Below are positions 39,096 through 47,823 of a stretch of 64,000 bases of DNA, piece by piece (position 1 is the stretch's first letter; each line of letters starts with the position of its first letter). The notes under the pieces are model-generated. The model was not told the origin of the DNA and ran no database searches. It was given only the letters and a program-made list of their open reading frames with translations. The stretch is from Kribbibacterium absianum (GTDB taxonomy: Bacteria > Actinomycetota > Coriobacteriia > Coriobacteriales > Atopobiaceae): the NCBI RefSeq assembly GCF_030067705.1, contig NZ_JASJEX010000004.1, positions 214,321 to 278,320 of the forward strand. Direction: 5' to 3'. The translations under genes were made by a program, and so were the position numbers.

Positions 39096-39111
39096 CCTAC
39101 TTGTGGGTAGG
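39096..39111. promoter_or_regulatory. Small dyad upstream of gluB
   Basis: CCTAC (39096-39100) and GTAGG (39107-39111) form a 5-bp dyad, 137 bp before the gluB start. A TATTAT-like hexamer (minus strand) lies beside it near 39089-39095. It may mark the gluBCDA promoter and an operator. Confidence 0.35.
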
Positions 39112-39123
39112 AGTTACCGCTCA

Positions 39124-39169
39124 GAAAAGGGCGGGCACCCTCCGTCACGAGTGACAGTGGGTGCCCGCC
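39124..39169 (-). terminator. Intrinsic terminator of rpsA
   Basis: GGGCGGGCACCC (39128-39139) and GGGTGCCCGCCC (39158-39169) are perfect 12-bp arms. The loop contains GTCAC/GTGAC, which can extend the structure. On the minus strand TTTTC follows. It is 31 bp past the rpsA stop. Confidence 0.88.
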
Positions 39170-39199
39170 CATTGGTCTCACGAATCGCACAAGCGCGGA

Positions 39200-40381
39200 T
39201 TACTCGGCGTCCTCCACAACGACGTCCTCGGCCTCGACCTCAGCCGGCGTGTCGAGCGGCTGCACCTCGACCTCGAACCCGAGGGTCTCGGCGGCGGCCT
39301 TCATGGAGAGGGAGATGCGACGACGGTCGAGGTCGATCTCCATGACCTTCACCTGCACCGGCTCGTTGACGGCGGTGACCTGCGAAGGCTGGTCCACGTG
39401 CTGGCGGGCCATCTCGGAGATGTGCACGAGGCCCTCGATGCCGTCACCAAGGTCGACGAACGCGCCGAACGGCACGAGCTTGGTCACGCGACCCTCGACG
39501 ATGGCGCCCACCGGGTACTTCTTGACGAGCGTGCGCCAGGGGTCCTCGGTGGTCTGCTTGAGGCCGAGCGAGATGCGCTCGCGGTTGAGGTCCACGTCGA
39601 GCACCTGCACCTCGACCTCCTGGCCGACCTTGACGACCTCGGAGGGGTGGTTCACGTGGTTCCAGGAGAGCTCGGAGATGTGGATCAGGCCGTCGATGCC
39701 GCCAAGGTCCACGAAGGCGCCGAAGTCCACGATGGAGGACACGGTGCCCTTGAGGCGCATGCCGGCCTGCAGCTTGGACAGGATCTCGGAGCGCTCGGCC
39801 TTGCGGGCCTCCTCGAGCACCACGCGGCGGGACAGCACAACGTTGTTGCGGTTGCGATCCATCTCGATGACGCGGGCCTCGATGCGGGTGCCGAGATAGG
39901 CGTTGAGGTCCTTGACGCGACGGAGGTCGACCAGCGACGCCGGCAGGAAGCCGCGCAGGCCGATGTCGAGGATCAGGCCGCCCTTGACGACCTCGATGAC
40001 CTCGCCCTCCACGTTCTGGCCGTTGTTGAAGAGGTCCTCGACGCGGTTCCAGGCGCGCTCGTACTCGGCGCGCTTCTTGGAGAGGATCAGACGGCCGTCC
40101 TTGTCCTCCTTCTGGAGCACGAGAGCCTCGATGGTCTCGCCCAGGGCGACGAGGTCCTCGGGGTTCGCGTCCTTGCGGATGGAGAGCTCGCGGACAGGAA
40201 TGACGCCCTCGGACTTGAACCCGATGTCGACCAGCACCTCATCGCGCTCGATCTTCACGACCTCGCCGGTGACCAGGTCGCCCTCATCGAACTTGGTGAT
40301 GGTGCCGTCGATGAGGTTGTCCATCTCCTCGTCGGCGATGTCCTCCAAGGAAAAGACGGACGAGTTCTGAATCTCACTCAA
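39200..40381 (-). CDS. rpsA: 30S ribosomal protein S1
   Basis: Ribosome-associated mRNA-binding protein, 393 residues with four S1 (OB-fold) domains: about 34-104 (VTGEVVKIERDEVLVDIGFKSEG), 119-186 (GEVIEVVKGGLILDIGLRGFLP), 207-276 and 291-360 (both with FGAFVDLGG/D-GL-HISE; motifs cited as spans). This four-domain length is typical of Actinobacteria and Firmicutes, shorter than the six of E. coli. The start is TTG at 40381 with GAAAGGGG upstream; no ATG or GTG is available in frame nearby, so the rare start is the best choice. It is monocistronic with its own terminator. Confidence 0.95.
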   Translation of the reverse strand: MSEIQNSSVFSLEDIADEEMDNLIDGTITKFDEGDLVTGEVVKIERDEVLVDIGFKSEGVIPVRELSIRKDANPEDLVALGETIEALVLQKEDKDGRLILSKKRAEYERAWNRVEDLFNNGQNVEGEVIEVVKGGLILDIGLRGFLPASLVDLRRVKDLNAYLGTRIEARVIEMDRNRNNVVLSRRVVLEEARKAERSEILSKLQAGMRLKGTVSSIVDFGAFVDLGGIDGLIHISELSWNHVNHPSEVVKVGQEVEVQVLDVDLNRERISLGLKQTTEDPWRTLVKKYPVGAIVEGRVTKLVPFGAFVDLGDGIEGLVHISEMARQHVDQPSQVTAVNEPVQVKVMEIDLDRRRISLSMKAAAETLGFEVEVQPLDTPAEVEAEDVVVEDAE

Positions 40382-40545
40382 GAGTGGACCCCTTTCGAAC
40401 TAACGGGGCCCCGATGGTCATGATCATCGCCTGCAGAGCGCGTGCTACCTTGAGGAACGCTCGACGTCTGAATTACATGCTCGGGGGCCAACAGATACGG
40501 TACATGGGCGTCCGACCCATGCGTGCTTAAGAGTACCTTCTCTGG

Positions 40546-40574
40546 TTGCACTGTTTCAAGCCGAAACCGTGCAA
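40546..40574. promoter_or_regulatory. Long dyad in rpsA-lacI divergent region
   Basis: TTGCAC-T-GTTTC (40546-40557) faces GAAAC-C-GTGCAA (40563-40574) around a 5-base centre; only one pair is mismatched. It is 70 bp upstream of the LacI-type start and 165 bp from rpsA. It could be an operator or a transcript hairpin. Confidence 0.4.
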
Positions 40575-40643
40575 ATCCACAGGCCGATTCCGGTGAGAGG
40601 CGCCCGGGCGCTAAGCTCGAAACCCAAGGGAGAGGCGGATACC

Positions 40644-41684
40644 GTGGCGACGATACAAGAGGTTGCGAGCGCCGCCGGCGTCTCGGTGGGCACCGTGTCC
40701 CGCTATTTGAACGGGTACCAGCTCAAGCCGGCCAACGAGGAGCGCATCGAGCGGGCCATCGCCGCGCTCGACTACCACCCCAACTCCCTCGCGCGGTCGT
40801 TGCGCCGGCAACGCTCCTGCACGGTCGGGCTGCTCGTCAACAACATGCTGAACCACTTCGCGACGAGCGTCGTGGCCTCGATCGAGCGCGAGATGGAGCT
40901 GCACGACTACACGATCATGCTCTCGGGCTTCCGCAACGACCACCATGTCTTCGCCGAGAAGCTCCGGCTGCTGCTGGACCGCCAGATCGACGGCCTTATC
41001 GTCTTCGAGACGGACGAGGGCTGGGACGAGCTGCGCCTGTTGGACGAGGTGCAGATCCCGCTGGTGTTCGTGGGATCGCCTGTGCGGTGTCCGCGCGCGG
41101 ACCAGGTGCTCGTGAACGACCAGCCGAGCGCCGAGCGCGTGATGGCCGAGATGATCGCCTGCGGGCACGACCGTCCGGGCATAATCTGCGGCCCCCAGCG
41201 AGAGCACGTGGCCCGCGAGCGCCTCAACGGCTGTCTCGCGGCGATCGACGCCGCCGGCCTTCCCCGGCGACAGGCGACCGTCATCGAGGGGGGCTACTCG
41301 CGCCAGTGCGGCTACGAGGCCATGAACGCGCTCCTCGTCGCGGGCGTGGACGCGGTCTTCTGCTGCAACTACGGCACGGGCCAGGGTGCGCTGCAGGCCG
41401 TGTCCGAGCGAGGCCTCCGCGTCGGCGAGGACCTGAGCTACGCGTCGTTCGACTACTTCGACCTGAGCCCGCTCTTCTACCCGCGCATCACGACCATCTG
41501 CCCGCCCTCCCAAAAGATCGGCACCTACGCGGCCCGGCATGTGCTGGAGCTGATCGACCACGAAACGCTCGGCACCGGGCGGCGCGAGACCTTCGCCGAC
41601 CAGATCCTCTGGCAGCCGTCGATCATCGGGCTGGACCGGAGCCTCTGGGGCACGGCGGAGAGCCTGGACGTGCGCGACGCATAG
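40644..41684 (+). CDS. LacI-family transcriptional regulator
   Basis: DNA-binding repressor of 346 residues. The helix-turn-helix ATIQEVASAAGVSVGTVSRYLNG is at residues 2-24, then the hinge helix (NSLARSLRR). The periplasmic-binding-protein-like sensor domain follows from about 62 (CTVGLLVNNMLNHF) to the end. GTG at 40644 is chosen because the HTH begins right after it and GGGAGAGG lies upstream. The gene is convergent with the PTS operon that ends at 41751. It most likely controls that operon through the two TTGAATC operators at 45582 and 45671. The inducer is probably the phosphorylated sugar, by analogy. Confidence 0.88.
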   Translation: MATIQEVASAAGVSVGTVSRYLNGYQLKPANEERIERAIAALDYHPNSLARSLRRQRSCTVGLLVNNMLNHFATSVVASIEREMELHDYTIMLSGFRNDHHVFAEKLRLLLDRQIDGLIVFETDEGWDELRLLDEVQIPLVFVGSPVRCPRADQVLVNDQPSAERVMAEMIACGHDRPGIICGPQREHVARERLNGCLAAIDAAGLPRRQATVIEGGYSRQCGYEAMNALLVAGVDAVFCCNYGTGQGALQAVSERGLRVGEDLSYASFDYFDLSPLFYPRITTICPPSQKIGTYAARHVLELIDHETLGTGRRETFADQILWQPSIIGLDRSLWGTAESLDVRDA

Positions 41685-41750
41685 AGCCCGCACCCGACAC
41701 GACCCGACGGGTCACGTCCTGGTGCGGGCTCGATCGCAGCGCCGGCACGG

Positions 41751-42101
41751 TCAGCGGCGCGAGGCCGCCAGGATGGCCTTCTCGGCCACGATCTTGAATG
41801 TCTCCGCGCTCATCAGCTGGTCCTCGGTGTGCACGAGGAGGATGTCCACGGGCACATGCTGGCCCTGGGCCTCTTGCGTGACCATTTGGGCGTGGGCCGC
41901 GTGGGCCTCCTGGAAGAAGGCGTCGCCCTCCCCCACCTTGGCCTCCGCCGCAGGGATATCGCCTGCGATGGCCAGGTCGACAGCCTCGATGAAGCAGCTC
42001 CGGGCCATGCCCGTGTTGGCGATGATCCCAAAGCAGGCCACCTGTTGGGCCTCCCGGCGCTCGGCCGCGTCATCGACGACTGGCGCGTTCTCCTCGTTCA
42101 T
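41751..42101 (-). CDS. PTS lactose/cellobiose IIA component
   Basis: A 116-residue cytosolic phosphocarrier of the Lac IIA family, all-helical and trimeric in known members. The phosphorylated His is in the helix FFQEAHAAHAQMVTQEA near residues 65-80. FGIIANTGMARSCFIEAVDLA near 24-44 is the conserved first helix region. Its start overlaps the DUF3284 stop by 4 bp (ATGA). It receives phosphate from HPr and passes it to the IIB encoded at 44126. It is the last gene of the operon. Confidence 0.9.
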   Translation of the reverse strand: MNEENAPVVDDAAERREAQQVACFGIIANTGMARSCFIEAVDLAIAGDIPAAEAKVGEGDAFFQEAHAAHAQMVTQEAQGQHVPVDILLVHTEDQLMSAETFKIVAEKAILAASRR

Positions 42102-42586
42102 TGGTCCTCCTGTCCGGGCTGGTGGCTGTCGCGGTTCGCGAGGATCCAGCCCTCCATCTGCTGCAGGCCCTGCCTCACGCGCTTCTGCGCGCGCCGGCCG
42201 TACAGGAACCCGGTGACCGCTGCGTTGGCGCGGCCCCAGCGGCCCGTCGTCTCGCAGCGCTCCTCGTAGCTCACCTGGGTCCCGGGCGCCTCCCCCGCAA
42301 GCGCCACCAGCTCGTAGCGGATCGTGTTCACGGTGCCCGGGGCCTCGAAGCGGGCCTCGTAGATAGCGCGACCGTCGTGCGGTCGCTCCAGCCCCGTCAC
42401 GCTCACGCGCACCGACTGCTGGCCACCCATCTTGGTCCGCAGGCTCTTGCGATAGCTCGTCCCTTGGCGCACGTTGGCGGCGCTGCGCTTCTTGCCGGTG
42501 GCCTCCTCCCAGTCCCAGGCCACCGACGCCATGAGCCGGTCAAAGAGCTCATCGGGGGTGACCGCGAGGGTGGTCTGGAACTTCAT
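42098..42586 (-). CDS. DUF3284 family protein
   Basis: A cytosolic 162-residue protein starting MKFQTTLAVTPDELFDRLM, the usual start of DUF3284, a START-like fold family found beside cellobiose-type PTS genes. YEARFEAPGTVNTIRYEL and VSYEERCET are the conserved strands. A binding role for a lipid or sugar compound is conceivable but untested. It overlaps IIA and follows IIC by 39 bp, so it belongs to the PTS operon. Confidence 0.82.
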   Translation of the reverse strand: MKFQTTLAVTPDELFDRLMASVAWDWEEATGKKRSAANVRQGTSYRKSLRTKMGGQQSVRVSVTGLERPHDGRAIYEARFEAPGTVNTIRYELVALAGEAPGTQVSYEERCETTGRWGRANAAVTGFLYGRRAQKRVRQGLQQMEGWILANRDSHQPGQEDQ

Positions 42587-42625
42587 GGGAGGCCTCCTTC
42601 TCTGCGGGTTTCTCAGGGAGCGGCG

Positions 42626-44050
42626 CTACGCTTCGCGCTGCTCGGGCTCGCTCTTCAGCAACTGTCGGTTCGCAAGGAGCACGAAGGGTGTCCAGATCGC
42701 GAACGAGATGCCCAGGTTGAGCAACGCGACCAAAGCCGCGAGCACGTTGCCGCCCGTCGCGAAGAAGGCGTAGAGGCCCACGGGCATGATCCAGGGCACC
42801 TGGATGAAGCAGGGCGGGATGACGCCGGAGTAGGTGAAGAGGAGGGCCACGACCGTGGTGATGACCGGCACGAGCACCCACGGGATGAAGTAGAGGGGGT
42901 TCAACACGATGGGCATGCCGAAGACCATCGGCTCGTTGATGTTGAAGACGCCCATGGGGGCCGACATCGCGGCGATGGTGCGGGAGTCCTTGCGCTTGGA
43001 GAAGAGCAGGATGGCGATGATGAGCCCGAGGGTGATGCCGGTGCCGCCCATCATCGTGTAGGCGTCAAAGGAACCGCGGGTCCAGAGATAGGGCATCTGG
43101 GCGACGTCGTGGGTGGTGTTCCAGACGTTGAGGTTCTCGAGCAGCGCCGGGGTGTAGATGCCCTCGAGCACAGGCGCCATCACGTTGGAGCCGTGGATGC
43201 CGAAGAACCAGAACAGCTGGATCAAGAAGTTCACGAGGATCACGGCGAGCGGGCTCTGGGACATGCCGAGGAGCGGCTGCTGGATCAGGACGCTGATGAG
43301 GGCGTTGGGGTAGTCGCCTGTGGCGCTGACGCAGACCTGGGTGACGATGGCGCTCGCGTACACGGCAGCCACGCCAGGAATGATGGCCGCGAAGGCGTTG
43401 GACACCGCAGGCGGCACGTTCTCGGGCAGCTTGATCGTGATCTTCCTCAGGGTCAGCCACACATAGATCTGCGTCGAGAGGAGCGCGAAGATCAGGCAGG
43501 TGAAGAGGCCGGAGGCGCTCGTCAGGGCGGTGGAGATCATGCCGGAGCCGGTGGCCGCGAGGGTCACGCCCGTGTCCGTCGCCGTCACTGCAAGGCCGGC
43601 GGCCTGGAGCGGCGCGATCTGGTCGGCGCCCACGCCGGGCAGCAGGTAGTCGAAGGCGGGGCTCATGTTCATCGTGCAGATGACGGCCGAGAGGGCGATC
43701 ACGCCGCCGGCCACGGCGTTCACCTGGTAGGACCGCGAGAGGTAGTACCCAAAGGTGAACGCGAACGCGAGCCCGAGGATCGCGAGCGAGCCGTTCCACA
43801 CGACGCCGTTCACTGCGATGATGGGCGCGCAGGCGGCGGTGAACGCGTTGCCGTCGCCCCACCACATCGTGGGCAGGTCGCGCAGGAACACGTTGAGCAG
43901 CGTGGCGATGGAGCCCACCATCGTGATGGGCATGATCGAGATGAAGCCGTCGCGGATGGCGACCAAGTGGCGCTGGTTGCCGATCTTGGTGGCCACGGGC
44001 ATGAACCGGTTCTCCATCCAGTCCATGAACCCGGTCATAGCGTGTGCCAT
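42626..44050 (-). CDS. PTS cellobiose-type IIC permease
   Basis: Membrane transport component of a lactose/cellobiose-family PTS, 474 residues with about ten hydrophobic segments. Family blocks are GFMDWMENRFMPVATKIGNQRHLVAIRDGF (as a span), FTFGYYLSRSY, FFGIHGSNVMAPVLEGIY and the conserved INEPMVFGMPIVLNP loop near the substrate site. AAAGGAC precedes the ATG at 44050. It forms a complete system with the IIB and IIA of the same operon. The substrate is probably a beta-linked disaccharide or an amino-sugar compound, judged by the neighbouring DUF871 enzyme. Confidence 0.92.
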   Translation of the reverse strand: MAHAMTGFMDWMENRFMPVATKIGNQRHLVAIRDGFISIMPITMVGSIATLLNVFLRDLPTMWWGDGNAFTAACAPIIAVNGVVWNGSLAILGLAFAFTFGYYLSRSYQVNAVAGGVIALSAVICTMNMSPAFDYLLPGVGADQIAPLQAAGLAVTATDTGVTLAATGSGMISTALTSASGLFTCLIFALLSTQIYVWLTLRKITIKLPENVPPAVSNAFAAIIPGVAAVYASAIVTQVCVSATGDYPNALISVLIQQPLLGMSQSPLAVILVNFLIQLFWFFGIHGSNVMAPVLEGIYTPALLENLNVWNTTHDVAQMPYLWTRGSFDAYTMMGGTGITLGLIIAILLFSKRKDSRTIAAMSAPMGVFNINEPMVFGMPIVLNPLYFIPWVLVPVITTVVALLFTYSGVIPPCFIQVPWIMPVGLYAFFATGGNVLAALVALLNLGISFAIWTPFVLLANRQLLKSEPEQREA

Positions 44051-44125
44051 GAGCAGTCCTTTCGTGCCAGGGGCGCCAAGGCCCCGCCAGTGGGTCGACG
44101 GGCGCACGCGCCCGTGGGGCCGGAA

Positions 44126-44422
44126 TCAGCCGACGAGCGCAAGGGCCTGGTCGAGGGCCTTCTCGCCGTCCATGGTCCCGTAGGTGACCATGTCGATCAC
44201 GTCCACCGGGACGTCGCCGGCCACGGCGCGCATCTTGTCTGCGAGGAAGCGCACCTGGGGGCCGAGCAGCATGACGTCCGCCTGCTTGACCTCCTCGGCG
44301 GCCTTGGCGTCCGCGACGGCCCAGATCCGGGCGTCGAGGCCGCGGGCGCGGGCGGCGTCGCTCATCTTGTTGACGAGCAGGCTGGTGGACATGCCGGCGG
44401 AGCAGACGAGCAGGATGTTCAT
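44126..44422 (-). CDS. PTS cellobiose-type IIB component
   Basis: A 98-residue cytosolic phosphocarrier, lactose/cellobiose IIB family. The active Cys is at residue 8 in the loop ILLVCSAGMSTSLLVNKM; the rest alternates strands and helices (VMLLGPQVRFLADKM). The ATG at 44422 follows AAAGGAG; the longer frame to 44599 overlaps the upstream gene. It is the second gene of the operon. Confidence 0.92.
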   Translation of the reverse strand: MNILLVCSAGMSTSLLVNKMSDAARARGLDARIWAVADAKAAEEVKQADVMLLGPQVRFLADKMRAVAGDVPVDVIDMVTYGTMDGEKALDQALALVG

Positions 44423-44468
44423 CGGGTTCTCCTTTCCGAGAGGCGCGCGGGCGCCGAGCTGGCCGGGG

Positions 44469-45551
44469 CTAGAGCAAGAAGCCGAAGTGCTTCCAGGACG
44501 TGAGGCACGGCAGGAGCAGGCGCTCCCCCGCGCCCAGGTGCCCCACCACGTTGCGAGTGCCGTCGTTGGGCATCGAGCGCCGAACGATCTGGAGCTCACC
44601 GGCGTAGCGGGCGGAGCTCTCGTTGACGATCACGACATCGCCCTCGACGAGCGGCCGCGTGTCGTGGGCCGGGAAGGCGCGGCCGGCGTAGGCCACGCGG
44701 GACATGGTCGAGCGGAAGAGGTACGGCGAGAGGTCGCCACGCACCTGGTGTGGAAAGCCCGAGAGGATCTCCAGCTCAAGGTCCGTGTCCTCCTCCGAGA
44801 GCACAGGGCGCAGCGTGACCCGAGCGGGGTCGAGGGCCGCGACGGTGGCCAGCTCCCGGTCCGTGGGGTAGCAGTCCGAGACCAGGACGTCGTCCACGAG
44901 CCCGGTGGCCTGGAGGTGCCGCACCTGCAGGTCGAGCGGCAGGTCCCGATGGCACTCGAGCGTGGGCAGCCCCTCGTGAAGCGGCCAGGGGCCAAAGGCG
45001 CCATGGTCGGTGCACCCGACAAAGGCCGCCAGCGGCACATGCGCGTCACGGAAGGGTTGGCTGACCTGCTCGAAGAACCCGAGGTCAAGACCGCAGTACG
45101 GCTGCGGGTAGAAGTTGTGGCAGGCCTGCAGGCGGCGGCGGTCCGGGTCGTTCGCGAGGACCGCGGGCAACAGGCCGTCGTTGACGCTCGCATTGAGCTC
45201 GACGGAGAGGCCCGCGCCGTTGTGCGTGAGGGCGGCCACCTGCTCGCCGGTGAAGGCCTCGTCGAGGCGCAGGCAGTCGACGTGCATGGCCTGGAAGAGG
45301 GAAAGGTCGTCCGCCGCGAGGCCGAAGCGCGAGAAGACTGAAGGGGCGACGTCGACGGTCACCGCCATGCCGCGGGCATGGGCGGCGTCGCTCAGCGCAC
45401 GGTACTCGCCCTCCACGGTGGCACGGTCCGCCTCGGCGGAGAGCAGGCACGTGAAAACGCGGGTCGCGCCCGCAGCGCTCGCGCGGTCGAGGTACGCGAG
45501 GGTGTCCTCGGGGCGCGCGTGTTCCGGATAGATGGAGATGCCCAAGGCCAT
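44469..45551 (-). CDS. mupG: DUF871 / MupG-type 6-phospho-glycosidase
   Basis: Cytosolic enzyme of 360 residues in the DUF871 family. The Staphylococcus aureus member MupG is a 6-phospho-N-acetylmuramidase that splits MurNAc-6P-GlcNAc after PTS uptake. The TIM-barrel part starts MALGISIYPEHAR and carries RVFTCLLSA, VDVAPSVFSRFG, LRLDEAFTG, LSVELNASV, CHNFYPQPYCGL and FVGCTDHG. The C-terminal cyclophilin-like domain (SPYLFRSTMSRV, DVVIVNESSARY) completes the family architecture. AAGGAG precedes the ATG. It is the first gene of the PTS operon, just after two LacI-type operators. The exact glycoside is inferred. Confidence 0.85.
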   Translation of the reverse strand: MALGISIYPEHARPEDTLAYLDRASAAGATRVFTCLLSAEADRATVEGEYRALSDAAHARGMAVTVDVAPSVFSRFGLAADDLSLFQAMHVDCLRLDEAFTGEQVAALTHNGAGLSVELNASVNDGLLPAVLANDPDRRRLQACHNFYPQPYCGLDLGFFEQVSQPFRDAHVPLAAFVGCTDHGAFGPWPLHEGLPTLECHRDLPLDLQVRHLQATGLVDDVLVSDCYPTDRELATVAALDPARVTLRPVLSEEDTDLELEILSGFPHQVRGDLSPYLFRSTMSRVAYAGRAFPAHDTRPLVEGDVVIVNESSARYAGELQIVRRSMPNDGTRNVVGHLGAGERLLLPCLTSWKHFGFLL

Positions 45552-45581
45552 ACGGCGGCTCCTTGCTCGTTGCGGTTTGGT

Positions 45582-45597
45582 ATTGAATCGATTCAAT
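45582..45597. promoter_or_regulatory. LacI-type operator O1
   Basis: ATTGAATCGATTCAAT is a perfect 16-bp palindrome, 31 bp upstream of the mupG start. It has the central CG of LacI-family operators. It overlaps or lies just downstream of the likely -10 (TAGAAT, minus strand), a repressing position. Confidence 0.75.
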
Positions 45598-45670
45598 TCT
45601 ATGCTCGATTGCTGAGGGCAGGCCGCTTCGGTGTGCCGGTGCACGCGATGGTTCATTCCAGAACCCATAC

Positions 45671-45684
45671 TTGAATCGTTTCAA
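45671..45684. promoter_or_regulatory. LacI-type operator O2
   Basis: TTGAATCGTTTCAA differs from O1 at a single base. Its centre is 88 bp from that of O1, so a dimer-of-dimers could loop the promoter between them. It is 120 bp upstream of mupG. Confidence 0.7.
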
Positions 45685-45793
45685 TTCGTGGCTCCACTCT
45701 AGCGTGGGGAGCACGGAATCGAAGGGACGCTCCGCGAGCGGTCGGCATCCGGCGACGAGCGGCACGTCTCGGTGCCCCGGGCCCGCCGCTCCC

Positions 45794-46273
45794 CTACCCG
45801 CAGAACCCCTCGTCCTCGAGCAGGTCCTCGCCCGTGGCCGCCTCGACCGCCAGCCGGTCGCAGCGCTCGTTGAGCTCGTGGCCGGCATGGCCCTTGACCC
45901 AGAGGAACGTGACCCGATGTCCCTCCTCGGCCTTGGCCATGCGCTCCCAGAGGTCCCGGTTCTTGACGGGTTTCTTGTCGGCCGTCTTCCAGCCGCGCTT
46001 CTGCCAGCCCTTGATCCAGCCCTTGGTGTGGGCGTTGACCACGTACTGGGAGTCGCTATGCACCGAGACGGCGCAGGGGCGCTTGAGGGCCTCGAGCGCG
46101 GCGATCACCGCGAGCATCTCCATGCGGTTGTTGGTGGTCTCGCGGAAGCCCTGGGACAGCTCTTTTCGGAACTCCGTGCCGTCGGGCGCGGTGTAGAGCA
46201 GGACGGCGCCGTAGCCGCCCGGGCCGGGGTTGCCCCGGCTCGAGCCGTCGGTGTACACGATCACGTCGTCCAT
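45794..46273 (-). CDS. rnhA: Ribonuclease HI
   Basis: Cytosolic nuclease of 159 residues that degrades the RNA of RNA-DNA hybrids. Catalytic acids are visible: Asp9 in [15 protein letters not shown], Glu in [13 protein letters not shown] near 51, Asp in VHSDSQYVV near 73, and the last Asp in NERCDRLA near 140, with the histidine-loop [17 protein letters not shown] and a GAGAGG-like site precede the ATG at 46273. It is a single gene, divergent from fucO. Confidence 0.95.
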   Translation of the reverse strand: MDDVIVYTDGSSRGNPGPGGYGAVLLYTAPDGTEFRKELSQGFRETTNNRMEMLAVIAALEALKRPCAVSVHSDSQYVVNAHTKGWIKGWQKRGWKTADKKPVKNRDLWERMAKAEEGHRVTFLWVKGHAGHELNERCDRLAVEAATGEDLLEDEGFCG

Positions 46274-46402
46274 GGGGCCCCTCTCCTCCCGCGTGCGGCT
46301 GTCCACTCTAGCGCACGGGGCCTCCTCGCCGCTTATGATGTATGTCACCAGGTTTGATTCAGGAGCCGTCGAGGAGCGGCTCCTCCACGAGAAGGGACCG
46401 CC

Positions 46403-47563
46403 ATGGCCAATCGTTTCGTCCTCAACAACGTCTCCTACCACGGCTCGGGCGCCATCGCCGAGATCCCGGGCGAGCTTTCGCGCCGCGGCGTCGAAAAGGT
46501 GCTCGTGGTGACGGACCCGGACCTCGTGAAGTACGGCGTGGTGGCCAAGGTCACCGACCTGCTCGACGAGGCCGGCATCGTGTACGACGTCTTCTCGGAC
46601 GTCAAGGCGAACCCCACGATCCAGAACGTGCAGGACGGCGTGGCCGCGTTCGAGCAGTCCGGGGCCGAGGCCATCGTCGCCATCGGCGGCGGCTCTGCTA
46701 TGGACACCGCCAAGGGCGTCGGCGTCATCGCGAACAACCCGGAGTTCGCGGACGTCGTGTCGCTCGAGGGGGTCGCACCCACGTCCAAGCACGCCGTGTT
46801 CACGATCGCCGTGCCCACCACGGCCGGCACCGCGGCCGAGGTCACGATCAACTACGTGATCACCGACCCCGAGCGTGTCCGCAAGTTCGTGTGCGTGGAC
46901 GTGAACGACATCCCGGAGGTCGCGGTCGTGGACCCGGACATGATGGCCACGATGCCGGCTGGCCTCACCGCCGCCACCGGCATGGACGCGCTCACCCACG
47001 CCATCGAGGGCTACACGACGGCCGGCGCGTGGGAGCTGTCCGACATGTTCCACCTCAAGGCCATCGAGCTCATCTCCAAGAACCTCCGCGACGCAGTGGC
47101 CGAGGCCAAGAGCGGCGAGCCGGGGGCCGGCCGCGAGGGCATGGCGCTCGGCCAGTACGTGGCGGGCATGGGCTTCTCGAACGTGGGCCTCGGCATCGAC
47201 CACTCGATGGCGCACACGCTGTCCGCGCACTACGATACGCCCCACGGCGTGGCCTGCGCGATGCTGCTGCCCGTGGCGATGGAGTTCAACAAGCCGGTGA
47301 TCCTCGACCGCCTGGCCGACGTGGCCGTGGCGATGGGCGTGGACACGACCGGCATGACGACCGAGGAGGCCGCAGACGCCGCCATCGACGCCGTGAAGCA
47401 GCTCTCCGCCGACGTGGAGATCGCACCCACCTGCGCGGCGCTCGTCGAGGAGGACCTGGACCAGCTGGCCGACGACGCGATGGCCGACGCCTGCTTCCCC
47501 GGCAACCCGCGCCCCGCGACCAAGGAGGACGTGGTCGGGCTCTTCCGCAAGGTGATGCCGTAG
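46403..47563 (+). CDS. fucO: Lactaldehyde reductase / iron-containing alcohol dehydrogenase
   Basis: Group III iron-dependent alcohol dehydrogenase of 386 residues, closest in pattern to FucO, which reduces L-lactaldehyde to 1,2-propanediol with NADH. The NAD motif [15 protein letters not shown] is near 93-107 and [17 protein letters not shown] follows. The iron ligands lie in [12 protein letters not shown] (Asp, His) and [16 protein letters not shown] (two His). [14 protein letters not shown] [18 protein letters not shown] is near 245. No fucose or rhamnose catabolic genes are adjacent. It has its own terminator at 47696. Confidence 0.9.
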   Translation: MANRFVLNNVSYHGSGAIAEIPGELSRRGVEKVLVVTDPDLVKYGVVAKVTDLLDEAGIVYDVFSDVKANPTIQNVQDGVAAFEQSGAEAIVAIGGGSAMDTAKGVGVIANNPEFADVVSLEGVAPTSKHAVFTIAVPTTAGTAAEVTINYVITDPERVRKFVCVDVNDIPEVAVVDPDMMATMPAGLTAATGMDALTHAIEGYTTAGAWELSDMFHLKAIELISKNLRDAVAEAKSGEPGAGREGMALGQYVAGMGFSNVGLGIDHSMAHTLSAHYDTPHGVACAMLLPVAMEFNKPVILDRLADVAVAMGVDTTGMTTEEAADAAIDAVKQLSADVEIAPTCAALVEEDLDQLADDAMADACFPGNPRPATKEDVVGLFRKVMP

Positions 47564-47603
47564 AGACCACCCGAGAGAGCCGTTTGTCCACGTGGCGCCA
47601 CAA

Positions 47604-47638
47604 GGCGGGACGGACGTGCCGCACGCGGTTGTCCCGCC
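47604..47638. repeat. Inverted repeat downstream of fucO
   Basis: GGCGGGAC (47604-47611) pairs with GTCCCGCC (47631-47638) over a 19-base loop. It precedes the main terminator and may be an extra stem in the fucO 3' untranslated region. Confidence 0.45.
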
Positions 47639-47695
47639 ATTTCTGAAGAATCGGTGAAACCAGGCGGCGGCGTTGAAATCAAATACTGCACCGCA

Positions 47696-47727
47696 CTGGC
47701 CTTCCCATCGGGAGGGCCAGCTTTTTT
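47696..47727 (+). terminator. Intrinsic terminator of fucO
   Basis: CTGGCCTTCCC (47696-47706) and GGGAGGGCCAG (47710-47720) form an 11-bp stem (one GU pair) with a 3-base loop, followed by CTTTTTT. Confidence 0.9.
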
Positions 47728-47823
47728 CGGCGGGTTTCTGGCCCCCGGTGGGTCAGATTGGTGTCAGTGAATGGCAAGGCTCCCAGCGCAGGGTGACGGC
47801 TCACCCCGTCGAGAGGAGCCGCC

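Noticed and set aside
42101..44503. 800-codon plus-strand frame opposite the PTS operon
   Set aside because: It is the antisense shadow of well-supported PTS and DUF3284 genes, with His/Asp/Gly-rich composition typical of antisense high-GC frames.
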